Made by a program: the position numbers and the translations under genes. Below, piece after piece: positions 42,087 through 50,524 of a stretch of DNA of 53,179 bases. Source of the DNA: Bacteroidales bacterium (lineage in GTDB: Bacteria; Bacteroidota; Bacteroidia; Bacteroidales; UBA932); NCBI GenBank assembly GCA_017614715.1, contig JAGABI010000020.1:1-53179 (forward strand), given 5' to 3'. Under the pieces are notes generated by a model. That model did not search any database. It saw nothing but the letters and a program-made list of their open reading frames with translations, and was not told the DNA's origin. How positions within the stretch are numbered: position 1 is the stretch's first letter; the number at the start of each line of letters is the position of its first letter.

Positions 42087-43222
42087 AAAGACCTATGAGA
42101 GAGCGCCCATTTGAATACCTTAGGCGTATGGATACGAATGAGGCCTTTTCGGAGGAAACGGTTAAGAACTGGTATATCGCGCGAGCATTTGTGCTAGACA
42201 AACTGAGGAATGTCTCTTTCACACCGTGTGCAAACAAGCATCTTCATGTAGACATTGACGGGGACAGCCCTGTAATGTTGGCAATTCTCAGGCAGGTGGC
42301 ATTATTGGCACACTATCCAAACTTTGTGGAATATGACCAGTTCAATAACCTTGTGTGCAAAAACCGTACGGTCATTACGCTGATTAGCGACAAGGCTTCC
42401 GATGAAATCGTCCATGAACTTGAAAGAGAAGAGTATTTATGCAATTTGCTGAAATACTGCAAACATGTTGTGTATGGTACTGTATTTAACGACGATTCAT
42501 TCATAGATGTCGAATTGGATATTGCGCACGAATTAAGCAAAAGGTCAGATAGCATTTACATATGTGAGAATGACATTTCAGCTTTTTTGGAAGGCAAGTC
42601 ACCTGATGATGTTTATACTATTGATACTCGTAAGGCCGTATATGCCGGCAGGGCATATGGCCTGGGTGCAATCATAGATAATCTCCCTTATGAGGACATC
42701 AACAGCGCCGGACGATATAACCGGGCTCTTGACGCTTTTCAATATAAGGTCCTCCAAGATAGAAAAGGATTACAACTAATTACACCTAATTGGTGTGAAG
42801 ACCTTACGGCTGTAAAGAGTGGGTTGTCAAATGTTTTTTGCGCCGATTCTTTTGAGTTCCGGGAACTTGCCATCAAGCACCAGTATCCTCGATATGATAT
42901 GTTAAGCGAGCTAGAGAAAAAGGAGGCCTGGGCGGACAATAACCATGCTTTGTCGATAAGTGAACATGGCCGATGGATTGTGGAGAAGCTTATCCTGGGT
43001 TTTCGTCCCCTTAATGATCAAGAGCGCAGAGAATATGAGGATTTGTTCGATAAAAGAAGGGAGGCATATATTTCACTGCTAAAAAACAATCCTTCTTCTC
43101 CTACGCACATTGATTTATGTTCATACAAGGAGCTTCGGCGCATAGATCCCGACAATATGAAGTACGACAGTTTCCTGATGCTGGCGATTCCGCTTATTTT
43201 GGAAAAGATTCGAAAAGGTTGA
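42083..43222 (+). CDS. Divergent Rossmann (TrkA-N-like) plus RyR-like protein
   Basis: A 379-residue soluble protein without signal or membrane segment. The N-terminal region (about 48-230) resembles the Rossmann part of TrkA-N/RyR proteins of Bacteroidota: the stretch MLAILRQVALLAHYPNF followed by NRTVITLISDKASDEI fits their AHFPNF and RITFID blocks, but the glycine-rich nucleotide loop is not preserved (LHVDIDGDSPVM instead). The C-terminus (about 290-375) reads as a degenerate RyR module: SEHGRWIVEKLILGFRP, then HIDLCSYKEL and YDSFLMLAIPLIL. The start codon overlaps the MscS stop. The domain reading is by eye and should be regarded as moderately sure. Confidence 0.6.
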   Translation: MKRPMRERPFEYLRRMDTNEAFSEETVKNWYIARAFVLDKLRNVSFTPCANKHLHVDIDGDSPVMLAILRQVALLAHYPNFVEYDQFNNLVCKNRTVITLISDKASDEIVHELEREEYLCNLLKYCKHVVYGTVFNDDSFIDVELDIAHELSKRSDSIYICENDISAFLEGKSPDDVYTIDTRKAVYAGRAYGLGAIIDNLPYEDINSAGRYNRALDAFQYKVLQDRKGLQLITPNWCEDLTAVKSGLSNVFCADSFEFRELAIKHQYPRYDMLSELEKKEAWADNNHALSISEHGRWIVEKLILGFRPLNDQERREYEDLFDKRREAYISLLKNNPSSPTHIDLCSYKELRRIDPDNMKYDSFLMLAIPLILEKIRKG

Positions 43223-43294
43223 TGGCGAATAGGAGATACCTGTTGCAGGGTTTTTTGTCGTGTGAGTGTGTGTAAAGAAACCAGGTTATTTTTC

Positions 43295-43516
43295 TTAATG
43301 CCCGGGAGGACAGTAGTCTTGGTACAAGGCAACAGGGCCTAAGTTCCAGTACTTTGTTTCTTCTCGCTCTAAGCGGCGGTAGGTTTCAGAAGAGTAGAAT
43401 TTAGTAAGAGCCTCCAGCGGGCTGATGTGTTCGTCTTCGGCAATAAAGGCCGCCACAGCTGCCGCCTTGCCGGCTAAAAGCAGATATAGGTTCTGTTGTG
43501 TGATATCTGCTCTCAT
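43295..43516 (-). CDS. Small protein of the DUF3990/DUF3791 set
   Basis: A 73-residue protein that overlaps the stop codon of the DUF3990 gene by four bases and so belongs to the same operon. It is rich in helix formers, with SPLEALTKFYSSETYRRLE and a tail WNLGPVALYQDY. Proteins of this shape commonly accompany DUF3990 genes in Bacteroidota and Firmicutes. It may be an antitoxin component. There is no signal or membrane segment. Function not demonstrated by sequence. Confidence 0.65.
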   Translation of the reverse strand: MRADITQQNLYLLLAGKAAAVAAFIAEDEHISPLEALTKFYSSETYRRLEREETKYWNLGPVALYQDYCPPGH

Positions 43517-43995
43517 AGCCTTATCTCCTTTGCACTAATGAAGGTTAGGAGTTTCAGCGCCTCTTCCGAGTGGAAGACAATCTGGTCAATAAGCCTGTAG
43601 GTTTTGAGCTCAACGATGAGTTCCTGTTTGCTCAGAAGTCCTTGCTCATAAAGGGCAAAGGCGGCATATACACGGTCGTTGGCAACCGGGCCATAAACAA
43701 GGTCATTGTCGTGCGTGAAACCACGCCGATTACGGTTGGCGTAAACGAAATCTATCCAATCCTCGCCAGGCGGGTTGGGGAAGATAAGGCGTTTAAGGCT
43801 GGCCGCAGCAACCTCGTCAAATCGATAAACGTTTACATACCCGCTTTGGCCCGTTGAGATTCTGCGGAGCGACCAATCGCGTGCCTGTTGCTCGGAGGTT
43901 GTGGTATAAAACCCAACCCCATAATCCAGAGTCCTCTTGGGAGTCAGGATGTGGGGGTCGCGTACGATTTGAGGACTGCCGTGAAAGAGTATCAT
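43513..43995 (-). CDS. DUF3990 protein, ADP-ribosyltransferase-like toxin candidate
   Basis: A 160-residue DUF3990 protein. The opening LFHGSPQIVRDPHI, the central DYGVGFYTTTSEQQARDW and the later DLVYGPVANDRVY are family marks; the HGS and GFYTT blocks resemble the NAD-binding strand and STS-like motif of ADP-ribosyltransferases. The DUF3990 family is usually encoded with small DUF3791 proteins and is considered toxin-antitoxin-like. Here it overlaps both neighbours by four bases, which gives a compact three-gene operon on the minus strand. Targets unknown. Confidence 0.75.
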   Translation of the reverse strand: MILFHGSPQIVRDPHILTPKRTLDYGVGFYTTTSEQQARDWSLRRISTGQSGYVNVYRFDEVAAASLKRLIFPNPPGEDWIDFVYANRNRRGFTHDNDLVYGPVANDRVYAAFALYEQGLLSKQELIVELKTYRLIDQIVFHSEEALKLLTFISAKEIRL

Positions 43996-44198
43996 AGGCC
44001 AATCTTTTCTTCAATTTCTTCCAGAATCCAAGGCATACCTTGTGTGTGGAGAACATCGAAATAATCAGACAGATACTGTTTGATTTCGTGCCGGTCAAAG
44101 AGTTTTGATACATCTTCTCCGGTAAGACCATGCTTATTCTTGTAGCTCTCTATGCAAAAAGCCACAAAATAGAGTATGTCGGCATCTCGTTTACTCAT
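43992..44198 (-). CDS. DUF3791 small protein, probable antitoxin partner
   Basis: A 68-residue DUF3791 protein and the first gene of the three-gene operon with DUF3990. The pattern LYFVAFCIESYKNKHGLTG, VSKLFDRHEIKQYL, then YFDVLHTQG is typical of the family. It is acidic and helical, as are many antitoxins. No DNA-binding motif is evident. It starts about 36 bases before the guaA stop region on the same strand, but the intervening bases have no obvious promoter box that I can name. Confidence 0.75.
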   Translation of the reverse strand: MSKRDADILYFVAFCIESYKNKHGLTGEDVSKLFDRHEIKQYLSDYFDVLHTQGMPWILEEIEEKIGL

Positions 44199-44250
44199 TA
44201 CACATTAGCATGCTTTACAAAGCTACGAAATAGGGGCTGAATTGCAAAAC

Positions 44251-45234
44251 CTATTCCCACTCGATGGTTCCGGTCGGCTTGGGTGTGAGGTCGTAAAGTA
44301 CGCGGTTCACTCCCGGCACCTCCTTTACGATGCGCTGGGTGATGTGGTGCAGCAGCGGGTAAGGAATCTCCTCTATGGTAGCGGTCATGGCGTCGCGTGT
44401 GTTGACGGCGCGGATAATTACGGGCCAGTCCCAGCTGCGTTTATTGTCTTTTACGCCGGTGGATTTATAGTCGGGCACCACGGTGAAGTATTGCCAAACC
44501 TTGCCTTCCAGGCCGTTCTTTGCAAATTCCTCGCGGAGTATCGCGTCGCTTTCGCGGAGGGCCTCAAGACGGTCGCGGGTGATGGCGCCGGTGCAGCGCA
44601 CACCCAGCCCGGGGCCGGGGAACGGCTGGCGGAACACCATGTTGTCGGGCAAGCCCAGTTCCTTGCCCACCACGCGCACCTCATCCTTGAACAGTAGTTT
44701 GATGGGCTCTACAAGCTCAAACTGAAGGTCTTCTGGCAGTCCGCCGACATTGTGGTGGGATTTTACCGGACCGGATTCGATGATGTCGGGATAGATGGTT
44801 CCCTGTGCCAGAAAACTGATTCCCTCCAGTTTGCGGGCCTCTTCCTCAAACACGCGGATAAACTCCGCGCCTATGATCTTGCGCTTCTGCTCCGGGTCCG
44901 CAACGCCGGCCAGCTTGTCAAGAAAGCGGTCGGTTGCGTCAACATAAATCAGGTTGGCATCCAGCTCGTCGCGGAAAACGCGTACAACCTGCTCGGGCTC
45001 GCCTTTGCGGAGGAGTCCGTGATTGACGTGTACAGATACCAATTGTTTGCCCACCGCCTTGATAAGCAGCGCTGCCACAACAGAAGAGTCAACACCGCCG
45101 GAGAGGGCGAGCAGCACCTTCTTGTCGCCAATCTGTGCGCGCAGTTCGTTAATCTGTTCTTCAATGAATTTCTTGGCCAGAGCGGAGGTCGTGATGCGCT
45201 CCATAGTTGCCGGACGAACGTTACCTGTAGTCAT
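44251..45234 (-). CDS. guaA: GMP synthase, ATP-pyrophosphatase subunit only
   Basis: Converts XMP to GMP by way of an adenylated intermediate. The 327-residue protein has the pyrophosphatase loop [13 protein letters not shown], the blocks [63 protein letters not shown], and the C-terminal dimerisation domain ending TGTIEWE. The glutamine amidotransferase domain that normally occupies the first 190 residues is absent, as in archaeal two-subunit enzymes. A TAACTTTG box (45256-45263, minus) directly before the start shows that the short form has its own promoter, so this is not simply a broken gene. Ammonia use or a separate amidotransferase subunit encoded elsewhere is expected. Confidence 0.92.
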   Translation of the reverse strand: MTTGNVRPATMERITTSALAKKFIEEQINELRAQIGDKKVLLALSGGVDSSVVAALLIKAVGKQLVSVHVNHGLLRKGEPEQVVRVFRDELDANLIYVDATDRFLDKLAGVADPEQKRKIIGAEFIRVFEEEARKLEGISFLAQGTIYPDIIESGPVKSHHNVGGLPEDLQFELVEPIKLLFKDEVRVVGKELGLPDNMVFRQPFPGPGLGVRCTGAITRDRLEALRESDAILREEFAKNGLEGKVWQYFTVVPDYKSTGVKDNKRSWDWPVIIRAVNTRDAMTATIEEIPYPLLHHITQRIVKEVPGVNRVLYDLTPKPTGTIEWE

Positions 45235-45255
45235 AGTATGTACAATTTTTTATTA

Positions 45256-45263
45256 CAAAGTTA
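45256..45263 (-). promoter_or_regulatory. guaA -7 promoter box
   Basis: CAAAGTTA on the plus strand reads TAACTTTG on the minus strand, a full match to TAnnTTTG, 21 bases before the guaA start. No TTTG is seen at the expected -33 position. It overlaps the stop codon of the integrase remnant. Confidence 0.5.
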
Positions 45264-45764
45264 GGTTTTTTTGAGGATAAACAATAATGACTTGACATCT
45301 GACTCCAAATACTTTGCGAAAGCCCTTATTGACATCTCGTGATTGTAACGCGTCTTCTCGGTAATCTCTTGAGATTCATAGCGACGTTCATTATATTCAA
45401 GAGCATAAGCGACGATATCCATCTTCTTCGCCGTGTCTTTAGTTGAGAACTCGCCGGCCATCATCTTTTTTAGAATGGCCGCTGTTAGGATATGGTTCCC
45501 CTGTAGATAGTCTGCAATCTGTATGTCTACCTTTCTTTTGATGTCTTGTATTTGGGCATTAAGCCGGGGGGCGTCTTTGACCTTACGCTTGATTACTTGA
45601 TTTACTGGGTCCCACTCATCCTCATGAAGCAATATACCGGTGGTGCGAAATATTGCCTTAGAGTTGATAACATACTGGAGATATATACTCCGTTTACCAC
45701 TAGCGTTCGCTTTTGCTTTGAAGAGAAATTTACCTTGCGGTATTGAATAAGATTTGGCGTGCAT
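45261..45764 (-). pseudogene. Truncated tyrosine recombinase (integrase N-terminus)
   Basis: The 167 residues match the start of Bacteroidota phage/transposon integrases: an arm-type DNA-binding domain (KFLFKAKANASGKRSIYLQY, then GILLHEDEWDPVNQVIKRK) and the beginning of the core-binding domain (YNHEMSIRAFAKYLES). The sequence then ends in LLFILKKT just before guaA; the catalytic domain with the R, H and Y residues is missing. It is a remnant left by an element that once integrated here. The cut point is about 30-50 bases from the guaA start. Confidence 0.8.
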
Positions 45765-45862
45765 ACAAATACTCTAAAACTGGTTTCATTCCTTTATATA
45801 TTTTGGGAGTACAAATTTGTAAGTATTTTATAAGCGAATACGCCGTAAAAAGCCCCAAAACG

Positions 45863-45894
45863 ACAAATCGCAGCCCTTGCGGACCGCGATTTGT
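45863..45894. terminator. Hairpin downstream of the DUF2795 gene
   Basis: ACAAATCGC (45863-45871) and GCGATTTGT (45886-45894) form a 9-base stem with a 14-base loop. Read on the minus strand it follows the DUF2795 gene and is trailed by CGTTTTGGGGCTTTTT, so a weak terminator is likely. The nearby integrase remnant leaves open that it is part of an old attachment site. The remaining bases between 45765 and 45930 show no gene. Confidence 0.45.
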
Positions 45895-45930
45895 AAGCGC
45901 TAAATTATTGATTTTCAGCGGGTGTGGCGA

Positions 45931-46152
45931 TTAGTACTCCTCCTCATTCCAGAAGAAATCTTCTTTTGTGGGGTAGTCGGGCCAGATGTCCTCTATGGAT
46001 TCGTAAACTTCGCCGTCATCTTCTAGGTCGGAGAGGTTCTCGATGACTTCGAGAGGGGCGCCGCTGCGGGTAGCGTAATCTATCAGTTCGTCTTTGGTTG
46101 CAGGCCAGGGGGCATCGTCCAGTTTGGAGGCCAACTCAAGTGTCCAGTACAT
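45931..46152 (-). CDS. DUF2795 small protein
   Basis: A 73-residue acidic protein of the DUF2795 family, found very widely in Bacteroidota. MYWTLELASKLDDAPWPATKDELIDYA at the start and the C-terminal EDIWPDYPTKEDFFWNEEEY are almost invariant in the family. No function is established. It is probably transcribed alone and ends at a hairpin. Confidence 0.9.
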   Translation of the reverse strand: MYWTLELASKLDDAPWPATKDELIDYATRSGAPLEVIENLSDLEDDGEVYESIEDIWPDYPTKEDFFWNEEEY

Positions 46153-46229
46153 ATCAAAAATGGATAATAATTATAACTCTGTTTGCTAAAAGGGCTGCAA
46201 AGATATAATAAAAATGATATACTCCTAAA

Positions 46230-46760
46230 TTATTTTTGCAGAATAATTTCCACTACTCTGGCGAGAGTGAAAAGGTAGTCGGAGAGGCGGTTAAGATATC
46301 GCGCGCAGATGGGGTCTGAGGCGGTTTTCTGCTCAATTGCGACCACCTTGCGCTCGCAGCGCCGGCATATAGTGCGGGCAACATGACATTCTGCCACCGC
46401 GGCCGGCGGGCCGGGGATGATAAATGAGAATTTGGCGGGGAGGAGGGTGGTCATCTTGTCTATTCTCTCTTCCAGCCATGCCAGCCACTCGTCGCCCTTG
46501 AGAGGCCTGAGCCACTCCTGTTCGCAGTCGCTTGCCAGATGTGCGGAGATGTCCATCAGATGGCTCTGAATAGTGAATAGCTCATCGCAATACTGTTTCA
46601 GCGGTTCGCTCTTCTGAAAACGGGCCCGTACCACTCCCAGATAGGATATGAGTTCGTCGGCATCGCCGTAGGCCTCTACCCGGCTGTCACATTTGGAAAC
46701 TCGGCGCCCTCCCACAAGGCTGGTGGTGCCATCGTCACCCTTTTTTGTGTAGATTTTCAT
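46230..46760 (-). CDS. PduO-type cob(I)alamin adenosyltransferase
   Basis: Transfers the adenosyl group of ATP to cob(I)alamin to make coenzyme B12 in the cytoplasm. The 176-residue protein carries the PduO/MMAB signatures: [16 protein letters not shown] (about 3-18), [15 protein letters not shown] (about 28-42) and the C-terminal four-helix core with [19 protein letters not shown] and [13 protein letters not shown]. Normal length. The gene begins four bases inside the end of the ABC ATPase gene, so it lies in the same operon. Other B12 genes are not present. Confidence 0.93.
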   Translation of the reverse strand: MKIYTKKGDDGTTSLVGGRRVSKCDSRVEAYGDADELISYLGVVRARFQKSEPLKQYCDELFTIQSHLMDISAHLASDCEQEWLRPLKGDEWLAWLEERIDKMTTLLPAKFSFIIPGPPAAVAECHVARTICRRCERKVVAIEQKTASDPICARYLNRLSDYLFTLARVVEIILQK

Positions 46761-47443
46761 TGTCTTATGTCTGATTCTATCTTACCGTCACGTATGCAAA
46801 TAACACGCCGTGCGTGAGCTGCTATCTGCTCCGAGTGTGTTACAAGTATCACTGTGTTCCCTGCGGCGTGTACTCTGTCAAAAAGGGACATTATCTCCTC
46901 TGATGTGGCGGAATCCAGATTGCCCGTCGGCTCGTCGGCAAGTATCAGAGAGGGGTTGGTGACAAGGGCGCGGGCCAGCGCCACGCGCTGCTTCTGGCCG
47001 CCGGAGAGTTCCCCGGGGTCATGGTCTATCCGCTCTCCCAGGCCCACCGTCTCCAAAGCCTTGCGGGCGCGTGACAGCCTCTGTGAGCGGGATACGCCTG
47101 CATACAGTAGCGGCAATGCCACATTCTCCAGCGCGCTAAGGCGCGGCATGAGGGCGAACGACTGGAACACGAAACCGATTTGCCGGTTGCGAACCTCCGC
47201 CTGGGCGTCGTCGTCCATATTGCTGACATCTTCGCCGCATAGCAGGTATCGCCCGCTGTCGGGGGTGTCCAGGCAACCCAGTATATTCATAAGTGTGGAT
47301 TTCCCGCTCCCGGAAGGGCCCATAATCGCCACATACTCGTTTTTCTCTATGGTCAGCGAGGCTCCGTCCAGAGCCCTGACCTCCACGGCGCCTACCCGAT
47401 AGGTCTTGCGCACCTCCTCAATCTTTATAATCTCTTCGCTCAT
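46757..47443 (-). CDS. LolD/MacB-like ABC transporter ATPase
   Basis: A 228-residue ATPase of the MacB/LolD/FtsE class, which energises lipoprotein release or efflux by a partner permease. Walker [10 protein letters not shown] (about 42-50), Q-loop [18 protein letters not shown], signature [15 protein letters not shown], Walker [13 protein letters not shown] and the switch histidine in VTHSEQ are complete. The ATG at 47443 is chosen; a start 21 bases upstream is also in frame. No permease gene is next to it; the pduO-type gene follows with a four-base overlap. Confidence 0.92.
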   Translation of the reverse strand: MSEEIIKIEEVRKTYRVGAVEVRALDGASLTIEKNEYVAIMGPSGSGKSTLMNILGCLDTPDSGRYLLCGEDVSNMDDDAQAEVRNRQIGFVFQSFALMPRLSALENVALPLLYAGVSRSQRLSRARKALETVGLGERIDHDPGELSGGQKQRVALARALVTNPSLILADEPTGNLDSATSEEIMSLFDRVHAAGNTVILVTHSEQIAAHARRVICIRDGKIESDIRQ

Positions 47444-47521
47444 ACGCAACCAAAGATAATCCAATAATCGGGATAATTTGAATTATAATACTTAATTTTG
47501 TCATTTGTAAAAACGTACAAA

Positions 47522-48118
47522 ATGGCATACAAGGATATAGAGCAGTACGATGCACAAACTACCGCGGAGCTCCAAAAACACTATTCGGAAATTCTTCGGT
47601 TACTTGGAGAAGATCCGGGCCGCGAGGGGCTTTTGAAAACTCCGGAGCGGGTGGCCAAGGCGATGCAGTTCTTTACCAAAGGGTACAACGAGAGTGGTGA
47701 GGAGATCCTTAAGCAGGCTATGTTCAAGGAGGAATACCGGCAGGTGGTACTGGTGAAGGACATCGAGTTGTACTCCATGTGCGAGCACCACATGCTTCCG
47801 TTCTACGGCAAGGCGCATGTGGCCTATATCCCTGACGGCTACATCACCGGCCTGAGCAAGATTGCCCGCGTGGTGGAGACCTACGCCCGCCGCCTGCAGG
47901 TGCAGGAACGCCTGACGGTCCAGATACGCGACTGTATCCAGCAGACCTTGAATCCCCTCGGGGTGGCGGTGGTGATTGAGGCGGCCCACATGTGCATGCA
48001 GATGCGCGGCGTGAGCAAGCAGCACTCTGTAACCACCACATCGGCCTTCACCGGCGTATTCCTTAGTGATATGCGCACCCGCAGCGAGTTTTTACGCCTT
48101 ATTGGACTTGACAATTAA
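47522..48118 (+). CDS. folE: GTP cyclohydrolase I
   Basis: First enzyme of folate (and pterin) synthesis; converts GTP to dihydroneopterin triphosphate. The 198-residue protein has the family blocks [43 protein letters not shown] with the zinc Cys-His ligands, [13 protein letters not shown] and [16 protein letters not shown]. The ATG at 47522 is preferred; a TTG at 47498 in frame would add eight residues. It is divergent from the ABC ATPase gene, and trkA follows after 11 bases. Confidence 0.96.
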   Translation: MAYKDIEQYDAQTTAELQKHYSEILRLLGEDPGREGLLKTPERVAKAMQFFTKGYNESGEEILKQAMFKEEYRQVVLVKDIELYSMCEHHMLPFYGKAHVAYIPDGYITGLSKIARVVETYARRLQVQERLTVQIRDCIQQTLNPLGVAVVIEAAHMCMQMRGVSKQHSVTTTSAFTGVFLSDMRTRSEFLRLIGLDN

Positions 48119-48129
48119 ACGACACTGAT

Positions 48130-49479
48130 ATGAAAATCACTATCTCTGGAGCAGGGGAGGTCGGTTGCCATCTGGCAAAACTGCTGGTTGACGACAACCA
48201 CGACATCACCATGATTGACAAGAGCGCGGAGCGCCTGGCAAAGGCCAGCGAGATTGCGGACATCCTGACTGTGTGCGGGAATCCTACATCTATCAGCGTA
48301 CTTCAGGCGGCCAAGGTAGACAAGACCGACCTGTTTGTGGCGGTGTTCCCGGACAAGGACCAGAATGTGAACATAGTGTCGGCCCTGCTGGCCAAAGAAC
48401 TTGGGGCCAAGAAAGTTACCGCGCGCGTCAATACGTCGGAATATCTCTCTTACGAGAACAAGTCGCTGTTCACCCAGCTGGGCATCGACATGCTCTTCTA
48501 TCCGGAGCGGATGGCTGCATACGAGATTGCCGACATAGTGCGCGAATCGGGCATGACAGAGTTTGTGCAGTTCGGCCACGGCAAACTCCAGCTGATAGAG
48601 ATAAAGTTGGACGAGGAGTCTCCGCTCATAGGGCGCGAGATATCGGATTTTGTATATCCGATAGAGAATCTGCCATTCCGCATTGTTGCAATCTCCCGTG
48701 GAGAAGGGACCCTGATCCCCAAGCGCGACTCAAAGATGCGTCTCGGAGACCTGGTGTACGTGATGGCGCTGCGCGATACAGTGAACGACGCACTCAAGGA
48801 GGCGGGCAAGCGGGAAAAGATAGTGAAGAGCGTCTTTATTGTTGGCGGGGGCCCGATGGGCGAGATGCTGGCCGCAAAGCTGGAGAAGACAATCCCTTCC
48901 ATAAAGATTATAGAGAAGGACCGCCGGCGTTGCGAGGAGTTGTCACAGATTCTGGAGAAGACCATGGTGATAAACGGCGACTGGCGCAACACCGACTGGC
49001 TGTATGAAGAGGAGATACAACGCTGCGACGTGTTCGTGGCAGCTACAGACGACTCCGAGACCAATATCATGACTTGCGCCGCAGCCAAGAAGATGGGCGT
49101 GCCCAAGACCATTGCGGAGGTGGAGAATATCGAGTACATAAAGCTGGCAGAAGGGATGGGCGTGGATGCGGTAATCAACAAGAAGATACTCTCCGCAAGC
49201 CGGATTTTCCGCTTCACACTCACCGACAAGATTCGCTCCATCAAATATCTCAGCGAGAGTGACGCGGTGGCACTGGAGTATATCGTACACCCAGGATGCC
49301 CGGTTACCAAAGCCAAGGTAAAAGAGCTCCCCATACCCCCCGATGCAATTATCGGAGGCGTCATCAGGGGTAACGAGTCGTTTATTGCTTACGGCGACAC
49401 GCAAATCGCCGCATACGATCACGTTGTCGTATTCACGCTGCCTGCGTCGCTTAAGGAGATAGATAAGCTCTTTATGTAG
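48130..49479 (+). CDS. trkA: Trk potassium uptake regulatory protein TrkA
   Basis: Cytoplasmic NAD(H)-binding subunit that gates the Trk potassium channel. A 449-residue protein with two TrkA-N/TrkA-C repeats: the first nucleotide loop GAGEVGCHLA (about 7-16) and the second VGGGPMGEMLA (about 239-249), each followed by a beta-rich RCK-C domain. Complete. The membrane partner TrkH is not in the window; folE is 11 bases upstream. The next gene is convergent and starts right after the stop codon. Confidence 0.95.
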   Translation: MKITISGAGEVGCHLAKLLVDDNHDITMIDKSAERLAKASEIADILTVCGNPTSISVLQAAKVDKTDLFVAVFPDKDQNVNIVSALLAKELGAKKVTARVNTSEYLSYENKSLFTQLGIDMLFYPERMAAYEIADIVRESGMTEFVQFGHGKLQLIEIKLDEESPLIGREISDFVYPIENLPFRIVAISRGEGTLIPKRDSKMRLGDLVYVMALRDTVNDALKEAGKREKIVKSVFIVGGGPMGEMLAAKLEKTIPSIKIIEKDRRRCEELSQILEKTMVINGDWRNTDWLYEEEIQRCDVFVAATDDSETNIMTCAAAKKMGVPKTIAEVENIEYIKLAEGMGVDAVINKKILSASRIFRFTLTDKIRSIKYLSESDAVALEYIVHPGCPVTKAKVKELPIPPDAIIGGVIRGNESFIAYGDTQIAAYDHVVVFTLPASLKEIDKLFM

Positions 49480-49866
49480 CTACAGCCCCCGGGCAATCAC
49501 ATCCATATACTCCGTAGGTGTCATTCCGAACATTTTTTTGAGATATCGGTGAAACGATCTTACGTCGCCGAATCCGCATCTCTGCGCGATCTCGGCGGTG
49601 GAGAGGCCAAGGAATTCAGGCGCCTTCTCAATAAAGTACCTGATCCGGAATTGTCCCATGAATTCCTGAAACCCCAGGCCGCGCCAGCGGAGTGCCTCCC
49701 ATATATAAGTGCGGTTGGTGCCGATGGCTTTGGCCACGTCTATGCAGCGTGTCCGCGGATTCAGATAGAGCCTTTTGGTGAGAATCGCATCGGTGGCATC
49801 TTTGATTATAGTTGCCTTTACGGGCCTTTTCAGGACCCATTTGCGACGCTTGAACAGCGGTGACAT
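49480..49866 (-). CDS. Short AraC-type HTH protein
   Basis: A 128-residue protein that consists almost only of the AraC helix-turn-helix pair (about 25-125): RCIDVAKAIGTNRTYIWEAL, then FLGLSTAEIAQRCGFGDVRSFHRYLKKMFGMTPTEY. There is no effector domain. It follows the second AraC-type gene with a gap of five bases, so the two probably form one operon. It may act with the membrane-anchored neighbour. The basic N-terminus may help DNA contact. Confidence 0.85.
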   Translation of the reverse strand: MSPLFKRRKWVLKRPVKATIIKDATDAILTKRLYLNPRTRCIDVAKAIGTNRTYIWEALRWRGLGFQEFMGQFRIRYFIEKAPEFLGLSTAEIAQRCGFGDVRSFHRYLKKMFGMTPTEYMDVIARGL

Positions 49867-49871
49867 GATGC

Positions 49872-50417
49872 TTATCGGCTGGACATCTTTTTAAAGTACT
49901 CCGCGGGCGTGCAACCGGTAAAACGGTAGAATGATGTCGTGAAAGTACTTACGGAGTTGAATCCCGATGCCGCCCGCAACTCGTCCATGGTGAGGCTGTT
50001 GTCTTTGGAATACAGGTCAATGGCCTCCTTTACACGGTACGAGTTGATCAGCTGCCTGAAGTTCATCCCGAAACGGTCGTTAATTAATTTGGAAAGGGTA
50101 GATTTGTTGGTGCCCAGGTTAACCGCCACCGCTTCAATGGAGAGCTTGCAGTTCAGGTAAGGCTTTTTCTCTGCCATCAGAGCCTTGAAGCGCTCCAGAT
50201 GTTCTCCCGCCTTTTTCTCGGCGATGTTGTACACTACTACCTCACCATCTTCAAGGGTCCGTCCCGTTTCCGGGGCGGTCTCTTCCCCGGGAACCGGGTA
50301 CCTGAATGGAGGGGTTTTCTGAAAACGGCGCCGGCTTAACACTAAGCCCAAAAGACATACGCAAGCTGTTACTATAACAGCGGATGTCACAAGCAAGATA
50401 ATCATAAAATTGCTCAT
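49872..50417 (-). CDS. Membrane-anchored AraC-type regulator
   Basis: A 181-residue protein with an N-terminal hydrophobic helix (about 5-28, MIILLVTSAVIVTACVCLLGLVL), a short cytoplasmic linker and an AraC DNA-binding domain (about 85-178, CKLSIEAVAVNLGTNKSTLSKLI and MDELRAASGFNSVSTFTTSFYRFTGCTPAEYF). No periplasmic sensor is present. It resembles the C-terminal part of hybrid two-component regulators cut down to helix plus HTH. The second, soluble AraC protein is encoded immediately after it. Confidence 0.85.
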   Translation of the reverse strand: MSNFMIILLVTSAVIVTACVCLLGLVLSRRRFQKTPPFRYPVPGEETAPETGRTLEDGEVVVYNIAEKKAGEHLERFKALMAEKKPYLNCKLSIEAVAVNLGTNKSTLSKLINDRFGMNFRQLINSYRVKEAIDLYSKDNSLTMDELRAASGFNSVSTFTTSFYRFTGCTPAEYFKKMSSR

Positions 50418-50466
50418 AATTTTGGCTGATTACGACTGCTAAATTGTTGATTAAAAATAAAATAAC

Positions 50467-50495
50467 AATGCCCCGGAACCATTGGCCGGGGCATT
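50467..50495 (-). terminator. Terminator of the leuS-yitT transcript
   Basis: AATGCCCCGG (50467-50476) pairs with CCGGGGCATT (50486-50495) in a 10-base stem with a 9-base loop. On the minus strand it lies just after the YitT-family gene and is followed by a T-rich run (GTTATTTTATTTT). Confidence 0.8.
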
Positions 50496-50524
50496 CTTTC
50501 TATTTTTAAAAATACCGTTTCCGT

